The notes under the pieces are model-generated. The model was not told where the DNA came from. It saw only the letters and a program-made list of their open reading frames with translations, and ran no database searches. This document shows positions 26,311 to 34,358 of a stretch of DNA of 64,000 nt, in pieces. The stretch covers positions 248,001 through 312,000 of the forward strand of contig CBDEGR010000002.1 of assembly GCA_965237895.1 (NCBI GenBank), given 5' to 3'. Numbering within the stretch: position 1 is the stretch's first letter; each line of letters begins with the position of its first letter. The stretch comes from CBDEGR01 sp965237895. GTDB taxonomy: Bacteria > Acidobacteriota > Terriglobia > UBA7540 > JAPUME01. The translations under genes and the position numbers were made by a program.

Positions 26311-27447
26311 ATGGAGTTCGACCCGAAACCACGGTTGGCCGCCTACGCCATGCGGGTCGAGGAGAGCCGGGGGCGGCGACATCCCGAACCGCCTCACCTC
26401 TACCGCAACGACTTCGAACGGGACCGCGACCGCATCATCCACGCGCGGGCGTTCCGGCGCCTCGAAAACAAGACGCAGGTCTTCACCCGCCGCTACTCGG
26501 ACCACTTCCGCAATCGTTTAACGCACACGCTGGAGGTGTCGCAGATCAGCCGCACCGTGGCGATCGCGCTGGGCCTCGATACGAACCTGGTGGAAGCGCT
26601 GGCGCTGGTGCACGACTTCGGGCACCCTCCCTTCGGGCACGCCGGAGAAGAGAAACTCGACCAGGTGATACGACGCTACGGCGAGCGGTTCGACCACAAC
26701 CTGCACGCCCTCCGCATCGTCGAACAGTTGGAACAGAAGTACGTCTCGTTCCGGGGGCTCAACCTCACCTTTGAGGTGCGCGAAGGCATCATCAAGCATT
26801 CGCGGCAGTATGAAGAAAAGGAGTTCCCTCACCTTTCCGACTATCTTCTCGATCGACAGCCGCCGCTTGAAGCGCAACTGATCGACCTGGCCGACGAGAT
26901 CGCCTACAACTGCGCGGACCTGGACGACGGCTACGAGGCGAAGCTGCTCGACCTCAAGACCGTCCTCGACGGCGTGCCCCTCTTCGCCGAAGCCTACAAT
27001 GAGGTGGACCGCCGGCACCCACAGGCGCTGGAAAAACTAAAATTCAACGAGGCGTTAAAAAGCGTCCTGGACCGATTGGTGAGCGACATGATCGCGCACT
27101 CCCAGGATTCGATTCGGGCGCTGAAGCTCGACTCGGTCGCTTCGGTCCGCACCCAGCCGAAGCGCCTGACCGGTTTCAGCCCGTCGATGGGAAAAGCGAA
27201 TCGGGAATTGAAAATGTTTCTTCGCTCGGCCCTCTATGCACACAAGGCTCTCCGGGGCGAGCGGCAGCGGGCCGTGCGGAAGATCGAAAAGCTGTTCGAC
27301 TACTACTTGGCCCACCAGCAGAGCCTCTCCCGCTTCTACTATGAGAAGACCCGCTCGGAGCCGCCACCGCGGGCCGTGTGCGATTACATTGCCGGCATGA
27401 CGGACAACTTCCTGCTCGAACAGTTCCGCCGCCATGTTCAGCGTTAG
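26311..27447 (+). CDS. dgt: deoxyguanosinetriphosphate triphosphohydrolase-like protein
   Basis: 378 residues of the HD-domain dNTPase family: hydrolyses dNTPs to the nucleoside and triphosphate, trimming dNTP pools in the cytoplasm. Seen: RDRIIHARAFRRLENKTQVF, the His of RLTHTLEVSQI, the HD pair in ALVHDFGHPPFGHAGE, DHNLHALRIVEQLE and the late Asp in DLADEIAYNCADLDDG, all expected metal and substrate residues. Length fits the short bacterial class. ATG 26311 gives MEFDPKPRLAAYA; no better start is seen. The fatty-acid block begins 80 nt downstream behind its own promoter. Confidence 0.92.
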   Translation: MEFDPKPRLAAYAMRVEESRGRRHPEPPHLYRNDFERDRDRIIHARAFRRLENKTQVFTRRYSDHFRNRLTHTLEVSQISRTVAIALGLDTNLVEALALVHDFGHPPFGHAGEEKLDQVIRRYGERFDHNLHALRIVEQLEQKYVSFRGLNLTFEVREGIIKHSRQYEEKEFPHLSDYLLDRQPPLEAQLIDLADEIAYNCADLDDGYEAKLLDLKTVLDGVPLFAEAYNEVDRRHPQALEKLKFNEALKSVLDRLVSDMIAHSQDSIRALKLDSVASVRTQPKRLTGFSPSMGKANRELKMFLRSALYAHKALRGERQRAVRKIEKLFDYYLAHQQSLSRFYYEKTRSEPPPRAVCDYIAGMTDNFLLEQFRRHVQR

Positions 27448-27528
27448 GTGGAGGTGGCAAGGGAGCGCTAACCCACTCACTATGAACGGGTTGATGGGAC
27501 GCGAGCACCCCGCCGGGCAATGGCATGG

Positions 27529-27557
27529 TTGACATCTCAGGGGCCCAATAGTAAGCT
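27529..27557 (+). promoter_or_regulatory. promoter of the yceD-rpmF-fab block
   Basis: TTGACA (27529-27534), a 17-nt spacer and TAAGCT (27552-27557). The predicted transcript start at about 27564 leaves a leader of some 24 nt before the yceD GTG. Confidence 0.5.
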
Positions 27558-27587
27558 AACTGCTTTACCTGGCGAGATATAGCTGCC

Positions 27588-28097
27588 GTGTTCATCAGCC
27601 GAGAAGAACTGGAACGCCACCCCGTTGAGTTCAATACGAACTTTGAAATCGGGGGTCTCGACTTCCGAGGCACAGACATCCGTCAACTCTCGCCGCTGAA
27701 GTTTGAAGGCAAGGCGAACCTCATCGGCGAGGAGATTCGCCTCACCGGGCGGCTTGAAGGCCGGGTGGGAAAGCCCTGCGACCGTTGCCTGGAGCCGACC
27801 GGTTTCGACCTGAAATGGGAGATCGATCTTTTCTATCGGCCGCTGGCAAGCATTGCGCACGCGGAAGAGTTGGGAATCAGCGATGGGGACACATCGGTCG
27901 CCTTCTATTCGGGCGGTTCCATCGCCTTGAGGGATGTCGCCGGAGAGCAGGTAATCCTCTCCGTCCCGATGAAGGCCATCTGCCGGGCCGATTGCAAGGG
28001 CCTTTGCCCCCTCTGCGGGACGAATTGGAACCGGACGGCCTGCGGATGCCGAATGCCGCAGAAGGTCTCTCCCTTTGAAGTTTTGAAAAAGCGTTGA
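27588..28097 (+). CDS. yceD: YceD/DUF177 protein, large-subunit rRNA accumulation factor
   Basis: 169 residues from GTG 27588. DUF177 proteins are needed for normal 23S rRNA accumulation and are nearly always encoded before rpmF, as here. Seen: LTGRLEGRVGKPCDRCLEPTGFD (the first CxxC pair of the family), EQVILSVPMKAICRADCKGLCPLCGTNWN and CGC at the end, the typical Cys-rich C-terminus. Cytoplasmic. It leads the operon with rpmF and the fatty-acid genes. The GTG start has no ATG competitor and gives the family N-terminus. Confidence 0.88.
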   Translation: MFISREELERHPVEFNTNFEIGGLDFRGTDIRQLSPLKFEGKANLIGEEIRLTGRLEGRVGKPCDRCLEPTGFDLKWEIDLFYRPLASIAHAEELGISDGDTSVAFYSGGSIALRDVAGEQVILSVPMKAICRADCKGLCPLCGTNWNRTACGCRMPQKVSPFEVLKKR

Positions 28098-28133
28098 CCT
28101 CGCGCAGTAGGGTTTTTATGGAGACAGGAAACT

Positions 28134-28316
28134 ATGCCGAATCCCAAGCGTCGTCATTCGAAGGCGCGCCGGAACCGCCGTCGCGCCCATGATGCTCTGA
28201 CCCGGCCCTCCCTTTCGGAATGTCCGAATTGTCATGAAATGAAACTCCCCCATCGCGCCTGCCCGCACTGCGGCCACTACCGCGGGCGGGAGGCCGTACT
28301 GGTGGAAAAAGTCTAG
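28134..28316 (+). CDS. rpmF: 50S ribosomal protein L32
   Basis: 60 residues, MPNPKRRHSKARRNRRRAHD followed by a four-Cys zinc ribbon (CPNC and CPHC). This is the C+ form of L32, which binds zinc. Its position between yceD and plsX is the classic conserved arrangement that couples ribosome and phospholipid synthesis. Cytoplasmic, part of the large subunit. Confidence 0.97.
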   Translation: MPNPKRRHSKARRNRRRAHDALTRPSLSECPNCHEMKLPHRACPHCGHYRGREAVLVEKV

Positions 28317-28362
28317 TCCAGGACAGGGTTTGGTCTTCAATTTTCTTTCTGGAACCTAAACT

Positions 28363-29373
28363 ATGCGATGGATTGCCGTCGATGCCATGGGGACCGACTG
28401 CGCGCCTCAGCCGGAGGTGGAGGGCGCAGTTCAGGCCGCCCGTGAGATGGGTGTGGGAGTGCTTCTGGTAGGCCGTGAAGACCTCCTGAAGCCGGAATTG
28501 AAGGCCCAAAATCTCGAGTCTGACGACCTGCCGGTCAAGATTGTCCACGCCAGCGAAGCTGTGACGATGGACGAATCTGCGGCCAAAGCCTTTCGCCGTA
28601 AGAAGGATTCCTCCATCCGCGTCGCCGCGCAGTTACTGCAGGACGGAAAAGCCGCCGGCATGATCAGCGCCGGAAACACGGGCGCCGTAGCCGCCACGGT
28701 CAAGCTGCTCTGGAGGTCGCTGGAGCGCGTGGACCGTCCGGCCCTAGCCGGCATCTTCCCCACCTCGAACGGCCGGGTCTCCGTGTTGCTCGACATCGGC
28801 GCCAACGTCGATTGCAAGCCGCGGAACCTGGAGCAGTTCGCCGTCATGGGCGAAATCTTCTACCGTACCATCATCGGGGAAGAGCGTCCGCGCGTGGGGT
28901 TGCTTTCGATCGGCAAAGAAGACACCAAAGGAAACGAGCTGACGCGCGAAAGCTACGGGCGCCTAAAAGGGTTGGACCTGAACTTTATCGGCAACGTCGA
29001 AGGCCGCGACCTCTATAACGGCCGCGTGGACGTCATCGTCTGCGACGGGTTCATCGGCAACGTGGCGCTGAAGATCAGCGAGGGGTTGGTCGAGACCTTC
29101 AGCGCTCTGCTCAAGGAAGCCCTCTCGAGCGACCTACCCTCGAAGGTCGGCTCGTTGCTCGTCCGCCGCGCGCTGGAGCTCTTCAAAAAACGACTCGACT
29201 ATTCCGAATACGGCGGCGTCCCGCTGCTGGGCGTTCGCGGCGCCTGCATCATCTGCCACGGCAGTTCGAACGCCAACGCCATCAAGAACGCCGTCCGCCT
29301 GGCCGCGGAGTTCGCCGAGGGGCGCGTAAACGGAAAGATCGAAAGTGAGCTGGCCGCCGTCTACGCCCACTGA
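28363..29373 (+). CDS. plsX: phosphate acyltransferase PlsX
   Basis: 336 residues. Converts acyl-ACP to acyl-phosphate, the first step of phospholipid synthesis by the PlsX/PlsY route, as a peripheral membrane enzyme. Signature segments: AVDAMGTDCAPQPEVEGA, AGMISAGNTGAVAA, PALAGIFPT, LLDIGANVDCKP, RVGLLSIGKEDTKGN, NVEGRDLYNG and VCDGFIGNVALKISEG. Asp replaces the second Gly of the usual DAMGGD, a common variation. It lies in operon order rpmF-plsX-fabH. A PlsY partner is not in the window. Confidence 0.96.
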   Translation: MRWIAVDAMGTDCAPQPEVEGAVQAAREMGVGVLLVGREDLLKPELKAQNLESDDLPVKIVHASEAVTMDESAAKAFRRKKDSSIRVAAQLLQDGKAAGMISAGNTGAVAATVKLLWRSLERVDRPALAGIFPTSNGRVSVLLDIGANVDCKPRNLEQFAVMGEIFYRTIIGEERPRVGLLSIGKEDTKGNELTRESYGRLKGLDLNFIGNVEGRDLYNGRVDVIVCDGFIGNVALKISEGLVETFSALLKEALSSDLPSKVGSLLVRRALELFKKRLDYSEYGGVPLLGVRGACIICHGSSNANAIKNAVRLAAEFAEGRVNGKIESELAAVYAH

Positions 29374-29461
29374 GCTTTCCGGGCGGCGGATGAACGGTTT
29401 CCATTCAACCAAATTTATCTTTTTCGATTCCGACGGCTTGGAATTTTAAAAGGGGAACTGC

Positions 29462-30448
29462 ATGGGCGGAGTATTAGCCGGTATTTTGGGAACGGGAACC
29501 GCACTCCCGGAAAAAGTTGTCACCAACGCCGACCTTGCAAAACTGGTGGACACCAGCGATCAGTGGATTACCTCGCGGACAGGCATCAAAGAGCGCCGTC
29601 AGGCGGAACCCCACGAGACCACTTCCTCGCTCTCCGTGCAAGCGGCTTGCCGCGCCATGGAGATGGCGAATTGCAAGCCCCGGGAGCTCGACGCGATCAT
29701 CTGTTCCACCATCTCTCCGGATATGCCCCTGCCGGCTACCGCCGCCTTCATCCAACACCAACTCGGCGCGCCCCAATGCATGGCTTTCGATCTGGCCGCC
29801 GCCTGTTCGGGGTTCCTGTTCGGCCTGACCGTGGCCGAGCAGTTCATCAAGACCGGCAAGGCGCGGCGAATTCTCTTGATCGGAGCCGAGCTTCTCTCCC
29901 GCTACGTGGACTACACGGACCGAAGCACTTGTGTGATCTTCGGGGACGGCGTGGCGGCGGGGGTGGTCGGCCCGGCGGAGGGCGGCGCCGGGATTCTCTC
30001 CGCCGAGATGCACACCAACGGGGGGATGGCCAAGCAGCTCTATATTCCGGGCGGGGGCACGGTCCATCCGGCGTCCTGTGAAACCGTCGAAAAGGGGCTG
30101 CACTACATCAAGATGGACGGCAACGAGCTGTTTAAAAACGCCATTCGCAGCATGGAAGACGTTTCCAGGCGCGCCCTCGAAGAAGCCTGCGTGACCGCCG
30201 ATCAAGTCAACCTTTTCATTCCTCATCAGGCCAATCAACGCATCGCCGAGGCGGTGCGTTATCGGCTGGGCATTTCTTCCAAAAAAACCTATTCGAATAT
30301 CCATCGTGTCGGAAATACGTCCTCGGCGTCGATTCCCATCTGCCTGGACGAATGTGTCCGCTCCGGGCAGATCAAGAAAGGCGATCTTCTTCTTTTAACG
30401 ACCTTCGGAGCCGGGGCCACGTGGGGAAGCATCGTTCTACGATGGTAA
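29462..30448 (+). CDS. fabH: beta-ketoacyl-ACP synthase III
   Basis: 328 residues. Starts type II fatty-acid synthesis by condensing acetyl-CoA (or a branched primer) with malonyl-ACP. The catalytic triad is present: Cys115 in AFDLAAACSGFLFG, His in FIPHQANQRI and Asn in GNTSSASIPI. ATG 29462 follows AAAAGGGG. The gene lies 88 nt after plsX and 16 nt before fabD in the usual order. Primer preference cannot be predicted. Confidence 0.97.
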   Translation: MGGVLAGILGTGTALPEKVVTNADLAKLVDTSDQWITSRTGIKERRQAEPHETTSSLSVQAACRAMEMANCKPRELDAIICSTISPDMPLPATAAFIQHQLGAPQCMAFDLAAACSGFLFGLTVAEQFIKTGKARRILLIGAELLSRYVDYTDRSTCVIFGDGVAAGVVGPAEGGAGILSAEMHTNGGMAKQLYIPGGGTVHPASCETVEKGLHYIKMDGNELFKNAIRSMEDVSRRALEEACVTADQVNLFIPHQANQRIAEAVRYRLGISSKKTYSNIHRVGNTSSASIPICLDECVRSGQIKKGDLLLLTTFGAGATWGSIVLRW

Positions 30449-30464
30449 CGAAAGAGAGAAGAAT

Positions 30465-31418
30465 TTGAGTAAAGTCGCCTTTCTCTTCCCCGGCCAGGGG
30501 TCCCAGGCGCCGGGCATGGGCCGTGAGTTGGCCGAAACCCATCCGGCGGCCAAGGAAGTCTTTGCACGCGCCGACCGGACGCTGGGAATTCCCCTCTCGA
30601 CGCTCTGCTTTGAAGGCCCCGCCGACCAGTTGCGCCTCACGGCCAACAGCCAGCCGGCGATTCTTGCCGTCTCGGTGGCGGCCTATCGAGTGCTCCGCGA
30701 GAAGGGATTGAAAGCGGACTTCGTCGCCGGACACAGCTTGGGCGAATTCTCCGCTCTGGTTGCCGCCGGAGCGCTCACGCTGGAAGAAGCTTTGCTGCTG
30801 GTCCGCAAGCGCGGCCAATATATGCAAGAAGCCGTTCCGGAAGGCCAAGGCAGCATGGCGGCCGTGATGGGCCTGGAGGCGACGCAAGTGGAATCCGTCT
30901 GCCGGGAAGCGGCCGAGGGGCAGGTGGTCTCGCCGGCCAATTTCAATTCTCCCAACCAGACGGTCATCGCCGGACATGCCGAAGCGGTGGCCCGCGCATC
31001 GGAATCGGCCCAGCGGCACGGAGCGCGCCGCGCCCTGGCCCTGAACGTCAGCGCCCCGTTCCATTGCAGCCTGATGAAACCGGCGGAAGTGAACCTTTCC
31101 GCCGACTTGGATGCGGCAGAGTTTCGCCCGCTGGAGATTCCGCTGGTCAACAACGTCGAGGCGCGTCTCACGCGAACTGCCGACGAAGCCCGCGACGGGG
31201 TCAAGCGGCAAATCACCCTTCCCGTTCAATGGGTGAAGACCATGCGCTGCCTGCTGAGCGCCGGAGTTACCAACTTTGTGGAAGTCGGCCCCGGAAAGAT
31301 TTTAACCGGCCTGTTGAAACAGATTGACCGTAGCGTGAAGTGTGCGCCCACCGAAGATGTGGCCGCGCTGAACCAAGCCTTGGAGAGTCTCGGAGTCGCC
31401 TCAAAAACTTCGGCCTAG
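30465..31418 (+). CDS. fabD: malonyl-CoA:ACP transacylase
   Basis: 317 residues from TTG 30465 (AGAGAGAAG upstream). Loads malonyl groups onto ACP. The nucleophile is Ser91 in GHSLGEFSAL, and its partner His lies in LNVSAPFHCSLM. The N-terminal FPGQGSQAPGMG and the C-terminal NFVEVGPGKILTGLLKQI are typical. No ATG start is available at the N-terminus, so TTG is secure. Co-transcribed between fabH and fabG. Confidence 0.96.
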   Translation: MSKVAFLFPGQGSQAPGMGRELAETHPAAKEVFARADRTLGIPLSTLCFEGPADQLRLTANSQPAILAVSVAAYRVLREKGLKADFVAGHSLGEFSALVAAGALTLEEALLLVRKRGQYMQEAVPEGQGSMAAVMGLEATQVESVCREAAEGQVVSPANFNSPNQTVIAGHAEAVARASESAQRHGARRALALNVSAPFHCSLMKPAEVNLSADLDAAEFRPLEIPLVNNVEARLTRTADEARDGVKRQITLPVQWVKTMRCLLSAGVTNFVEVGPGKILTGLLKQIDRSVKCAPTEDVAALNQALESLGVASKTSA

Positions 31419-31427
31419 AATCAACTC

Positions 31428-32174
31428 ATGGACTTGAACGGGAAAACCGCGTTGGTAACCGGAGCCTCGCAAGGCATCGGGCTGGCTTGCGCGTTGGTTC
31501 TGGCCGAAGCCGGGGCCGACGTGGTGGTGGCCAGCCGCAACCTGGAGCGGCTCGAACAGGTTGCCGAAGAGGTTCGCGCCTTGGGCCGGAAGGCCTTGGC
31601 TGTCGCCTTGGACCTAAGCCGCCCGGAAACCGTACCGGCTGCCTTCCATCGCCTTCAAGAAAAGGAGGATTTTTCCAAGATCGACATCCTGGTCAACAAC
31701 GCCGGGGTGACGCGCGACGGGCTCCTGCTCCGAATGAAGATGGAGGCCTGGCGGCAAGTCCTCGAAACCAATCTGACCGGAGCCTATCTGTGCACCCAGG
31801 CCGTGCTCTCCGGCATGGTCCGACGCCGCTACGGGCGGATTGTGAACATCACTTCCGTGGCTGCACAGGCCGGAAACTCCGGACAGGCAAACTATATTTC
31901 ATCCAAAGCAGGATTAATCGGTCTGTCCAAGGCCGTGGCGGCCGAAGTCGCCAGCCGCAACATTACGGTCAATGCCGTCGCGCCGGGCTTTATCGAAACC
32001 GCCATGACGGAGAATTTGACGGACGAAGTAAAAAGCAAAATTCTGGAGCGCGTGCCGCTGGGTCGCATGGGGACGGATCGCGAAGTGGCCCATGCCGTCT
32101 GTTTCCTGGTTTCCCCGGAGGCCGACTACATTACCGGCCACGTGCTGAACGTCAACGGCGGCATGTACATGTAG
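31428..32174 (+). CDS. fabG: 3-oxoacyl-ACP reductase
   Basis: 248 residues, short-chain dehydrogenase. Reduces beta-ketoacyl-ACP with NADPH in each elongation cycle. Seen: the cofactor loop TGASQGIGLA, the NNAG motif in ILVNNAGVTRDG, catalytic Ser in NITSVAAQ and the Tyr-x3-Lys pair in ANYISSKAGLIG, plus VAPGFIETAMTE. It lies 9 nt after fabD. Acidic and basic residues after the first strand (SRNLE) suit NADP. Confidence 0.96.
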   Translation: MDLNGKTALVTGASQGIGLACALVLAEAGADVVVASRNLERLEQVAEEVRALGRKALAVALDLSRPETVPAAFHRLQEKEDFSKIDILVNNAGVTRDGLLLRMKMEAWRQVLETNLTGAYLCTQAVLSGMVRRRYGRIVNITSVAAQAGNSGQANYISSKAGLIGLSKAVAAEVASRNITVNAVAPGFIETAMTENLTDEVKSKILERVPLGRMGTDREVAHAVCFLVSPEADYITGHVLNVNGGMYM

Positions 32175-32238
32175 GCGGTGCGGTGAAATAGAAGCCCCCC
32201 ACCCCCCACCGGAATGGAACACATCCGGTGAGGATAAG

Positions 32239-32267
32239 TTGACCTTGATCGGGGGGCGGATTAGAAT
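32239..32267 (+). promoter_or_regulatory. internal promoter before acpP
   Basis: TTGACC (32239-32244), a 17-nt spacer and TAGAAT (32262-32267). It lies in the 135-nt fabG-acpP gap and can provide the extra transcription that the abundant carrier protein requires. Confidence 0.6.
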
Positions 32268-32309
32268 AGACGCTCGTATTCATTAAGCTAATTCAGGAAG
32301 GAGCACTTG

Positions 32310-32549
32310 ATGGCCTCGGTAGAAGAGAAGGTCAAGCTGATTATTGTCGAACAACTGGATGTGGAGGAGTCCGAGGTAACCCCGACGGCTTCCTTTACCG
32401 ATGACCTGGGAGCGGACTCGCTGGACATCGTAGAGCTGGTCATGGCGTTCGAGGAGAAATTCGACATCGAAATTCCAGACGAAGACGCCGAGAAGATTTC
32501 GACCGTCAAGCATGCCGTCGATTACGTCCAGTTGCATGTCAAGGCCTGA
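32310..32549 (+). CDS. acpP: acyl carrier protein
   Basis: 79 residues from ATG 32310, behind AAGGAG at 7 nt; a TTG one codon earlier is not the start. The acidic four-helix carrier holds its phosphopantetheine on Ser37 (LGADSLDIVELVM). It carries growing acyl chains for the fab enzymes and supplies plsX and the lipid A pathway. It sits between fabG and fabF, as in most bacteria, with its own promoter upstream. Confidence 0.98.
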   Translation: MASVEEKVKLIIVEQLDVEESEVTPTASFTDDLGADSLDIVELVMAFEEKFDIEIPDEDAEKISTVKHAVDYVQLHVKA

Positions 32550-32592
32550 CGGCGGCCAGCACGCTGGAAAATTTTCAACAGGGAAATCGGTT

Positions 32593-33834
32593 TTGTATCG
32601 AAGAGTTGTTGTTACGGGAGTGGGGCTGGTCAGCGCCCTCGGGACCGGGACGCAGCGGACCTGGGAAAATCTGCTGGCCGGGAAAGGCGGCGTGGCCCGC
32701 ATCACCCGTTTTGATCCCTCGCGCCACGCCTGCACCATCGGCGCCGAGGCCAAGGACTTCGACCCTCTTCAGTACGTCAAGAAGAAAGACCTGAAGAAGA
32801 TGGGGCTGTTCATTCAGTTCGCCATCGCCGCGGCCATGTTCGCCATGGAGCAGTCCGAATTGAAGATCACGCTGGACGTCGCCGAGCGCGTCGGTGTCTA
32901 CATCGGCTCGGGCATCGGCGGTTTCGATGTCATCGAACGGGAACACACGGCGCTGCTCCAGGGCGGCCCGCGAAAGATCTCGCCGTTTTTCATCCCCGCC
33001 TCCATCGTAAACCTCGCCTCCGGTCACGTCTCCATCCGCTGGGGAGCGAAGGGGCCGAACTCGGCCACCTGCACGGCCTGTTCCTCGGGCGCTCATGCCA
33101 TCGGCGATGCGTACAAGATCATCGCCCGGTGCGACGCTGAGGTGATGATCTGCGGAGGCACGGAAGCCTCCATCACGCCGCTCGGCGTGGGCGGGTTCGC
33201 TGCGATGAAAGCGCTCTCCACGCGCAACGATGAGCCGGAGCGAGCCAGCCGCCCCTTCGACCGTGAGCGGGACGGCTTCGTCATCGGCGAAGGCGCGGGC
33301 GTGCTGATACTCGAAGAGCTCGGCTTTGCGGTCCGCCGCGGTGCGCCCATTCTGGCCGAGGTGGTCGGCTACGGCGCCTCCGGCGACGCTTTTCACATCA
33401 CCCAGCCGTCCGAAGACGGCGGCGGCGCTTACCGCGTCATGGAGAACACGCTGGCCGACGCCAAGGTGCAGCCCGAGCAGGTGGACTACATCAACGCTCA
33501 CGGCACCTCGACACCCTTCAACGACCGGCTGGAGACGATGGCCATCAAGCGCCTCTTCGGTGAGCACGCCTCAAAGCTGGCCGTCAGCTCGACCAAGTCG
33601 ATGACCGGGCATCTGCTGGGCGGAGCCGGAGGGCTTGAAGCGGGCATTTCGACGCTGGCGATTCACGAGGGCGTCCTCCCCCCCACCATCAATTACGAAA
33701 ATCCCGACCCCGACTGCGACCTCGACTACGTTCCCAACAAAGCGCGGAAGATGGAAGTGAACTACGCCTTGAGCAACTCGTTCGGCTTCGGCGGCACGAA
33801 TGTCGCGCTGCTGTTCAAGCGCTACGAAGCCTAA
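32593..33834 (+). CDS. fabF: beta-ketoacyl-ACP synthase II
   Basis: 413 residues from TTG 32593 (MYRRVVVTGVGLVSALG). Elongates acyl-ACP with malonyl-ACP. The Cys-His-His triad is visible: CTACSSGAHAIG, NAHGTSTPFNDRLE and MTGHLLGGAGG. The C-terminal NSFGFGGTNVALLF is typical. An ORF open back to 32512 overlaps the acpP tail and is not the start. It is the last gene of the fatty-acid block. Confidence 0.96.
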   Translation: MYRRVVVTGVGLVSALGTGTQRTWENLLAGKGGVARITRFDPSRHACTIGAEAKDFDPLQYVKKKDLKKMGLFIQFAIAAAMFAMEQSELKITLDVAERVGVYIGSGIGGFDVIEREHTALLQGGPRKISPFFIPASIVNLASGHVSIRWGAKGPNSATCTACSSGAHAIGDAYKIIARCDAEVMICGGTEASITPLGVGGFAAMKALSTRNDEPERASRPFDRERDGFVIGEGAGVLILEELGFAVRRGAPILAEVVGYGASGDAFHITQPSEDGGGAYRVMENTLADAKVQPEQVDYINAHGTSTPFNDRLETMAIKRLFGEHASKLAVSSTKSMTGHLLGGAGGLEAGISTLAIHEGVLPPTINYENPDPDCDLDYVPNKARKMEVNYALSNSFGFGGTNVALLFKRYEA

Positions 33835-33911
33835 CCCTTCACCCCGTCCCGCACGGCGACTTCTCTCTCCCCGCGACGATCAACGATTCGAAGGAGCAAA
33901 GGAGCAGAACT

Positions 33912-34101
33912 ATGGGCACTCTTTTTATCTCGTCCGGACCGTTTATCCCGCCGGGAATTGCTGCGCCGCTTGTCGCTGGCCGGGCTGGGAACCGTCCTTA
34001 CCCCGAGGCTCGCGACGGCCTCTCCGACCCAAAAGTTCATATTCTTACCGTCTTGCCCCACTTCGAAGGCAAAAGACGATGAAGGGAAGGCAGTGGGTTA
34101 A
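33912..34101 (+). pseudogene. small Tat-signal gene, frameshifted in a T5 tract
   Basis: ATG 33912 has AAAGGAG 7 nt upstream. Removing one T from 33922-33926 joins it to LSRPDRLSRRELLRRLSLAGLG-TVLTPRLATA, a convincing twin-arginine signal (RRELLRR plus hydrophobic core). About 26 residues and a stop follow. The mature part (PTQKFIFLPSCPTSKAKDDEGK) is too short for a known enzyme, so this is probably the 5' relic of an exported protein. It fills the gap between fabF and tRNA-Glu. Confidence 0.45.
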
Positions 34102-34121
34102 GTCTTTATGCATGAGAGATT

Positions 34122-34196
34122 TGGTAGCGCTACCGGGAATCGAACCCGGGTTTTAAGATTGAGAATCTTACGTCCTAACCCCTAGACGATAGCGCC
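34122..34196 (-). tRNA. tRNA-Glu (anticodon CTC)
   Basis: The complement folds into a full cloverleaf: acceptor GGCGCTA/TAGCGCT, D arm, anticodon stem TAAGA/TCTTA around loop TTCTCAA, and T arm CCGGG/CCCGG with TTCGATT. Discriminator A and an encoded CCA follow. The anticodon CTC reads GAG. Confidence 0.96.
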
Positions 34197-34210
34197 TCCG
34201 AAGCCCTCCA

Positions 34211-34239
34211 ATTTTCCCCATTTATCCGAAAAATGTCAA
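34211..34239 (-). promoter_or_regulatory. tRNA-Glu promoter
   Basis: On the minus strand TTGACA (34239-34234), a 17-nt spacer and GAAAAT (34216-34211), 15 nt before the tRNA 5' end. Confidence 0.55.
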
Positions 34240-34275
34240 CGCCCGCGGGCGGCTGCCTCCCGGGGACCATGTGAT

Positions 34276-34305
34276 TATAATCGGAACTAAAATCACTGAT
34301 ATAAT
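34276..34305 (+). promoter_or_regulatory. two TATAAT boxes upstream of waaA
   Basis: Perfect TATAAT hexamers at 34276-34281 and 34300-34305, without good -35 boxes. They are the likely start of the LPS core transcript; waaA begins at 34359. Confidence 0.4.
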
Positions 34306-34358
34306 CTGGGCTTGGGTATTTCCGGAAATCGAGCAGCGGGTTGAGGCCGCCGACGCTG

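Noticed and set aside
32512..32592. N-terminal extension of fabF to the ATG at 32512
   Set aside because: It would overlap the acpP tail in another frame and add 27 residues not seen in FabF; TTG 32593 gives the family N-terminus.
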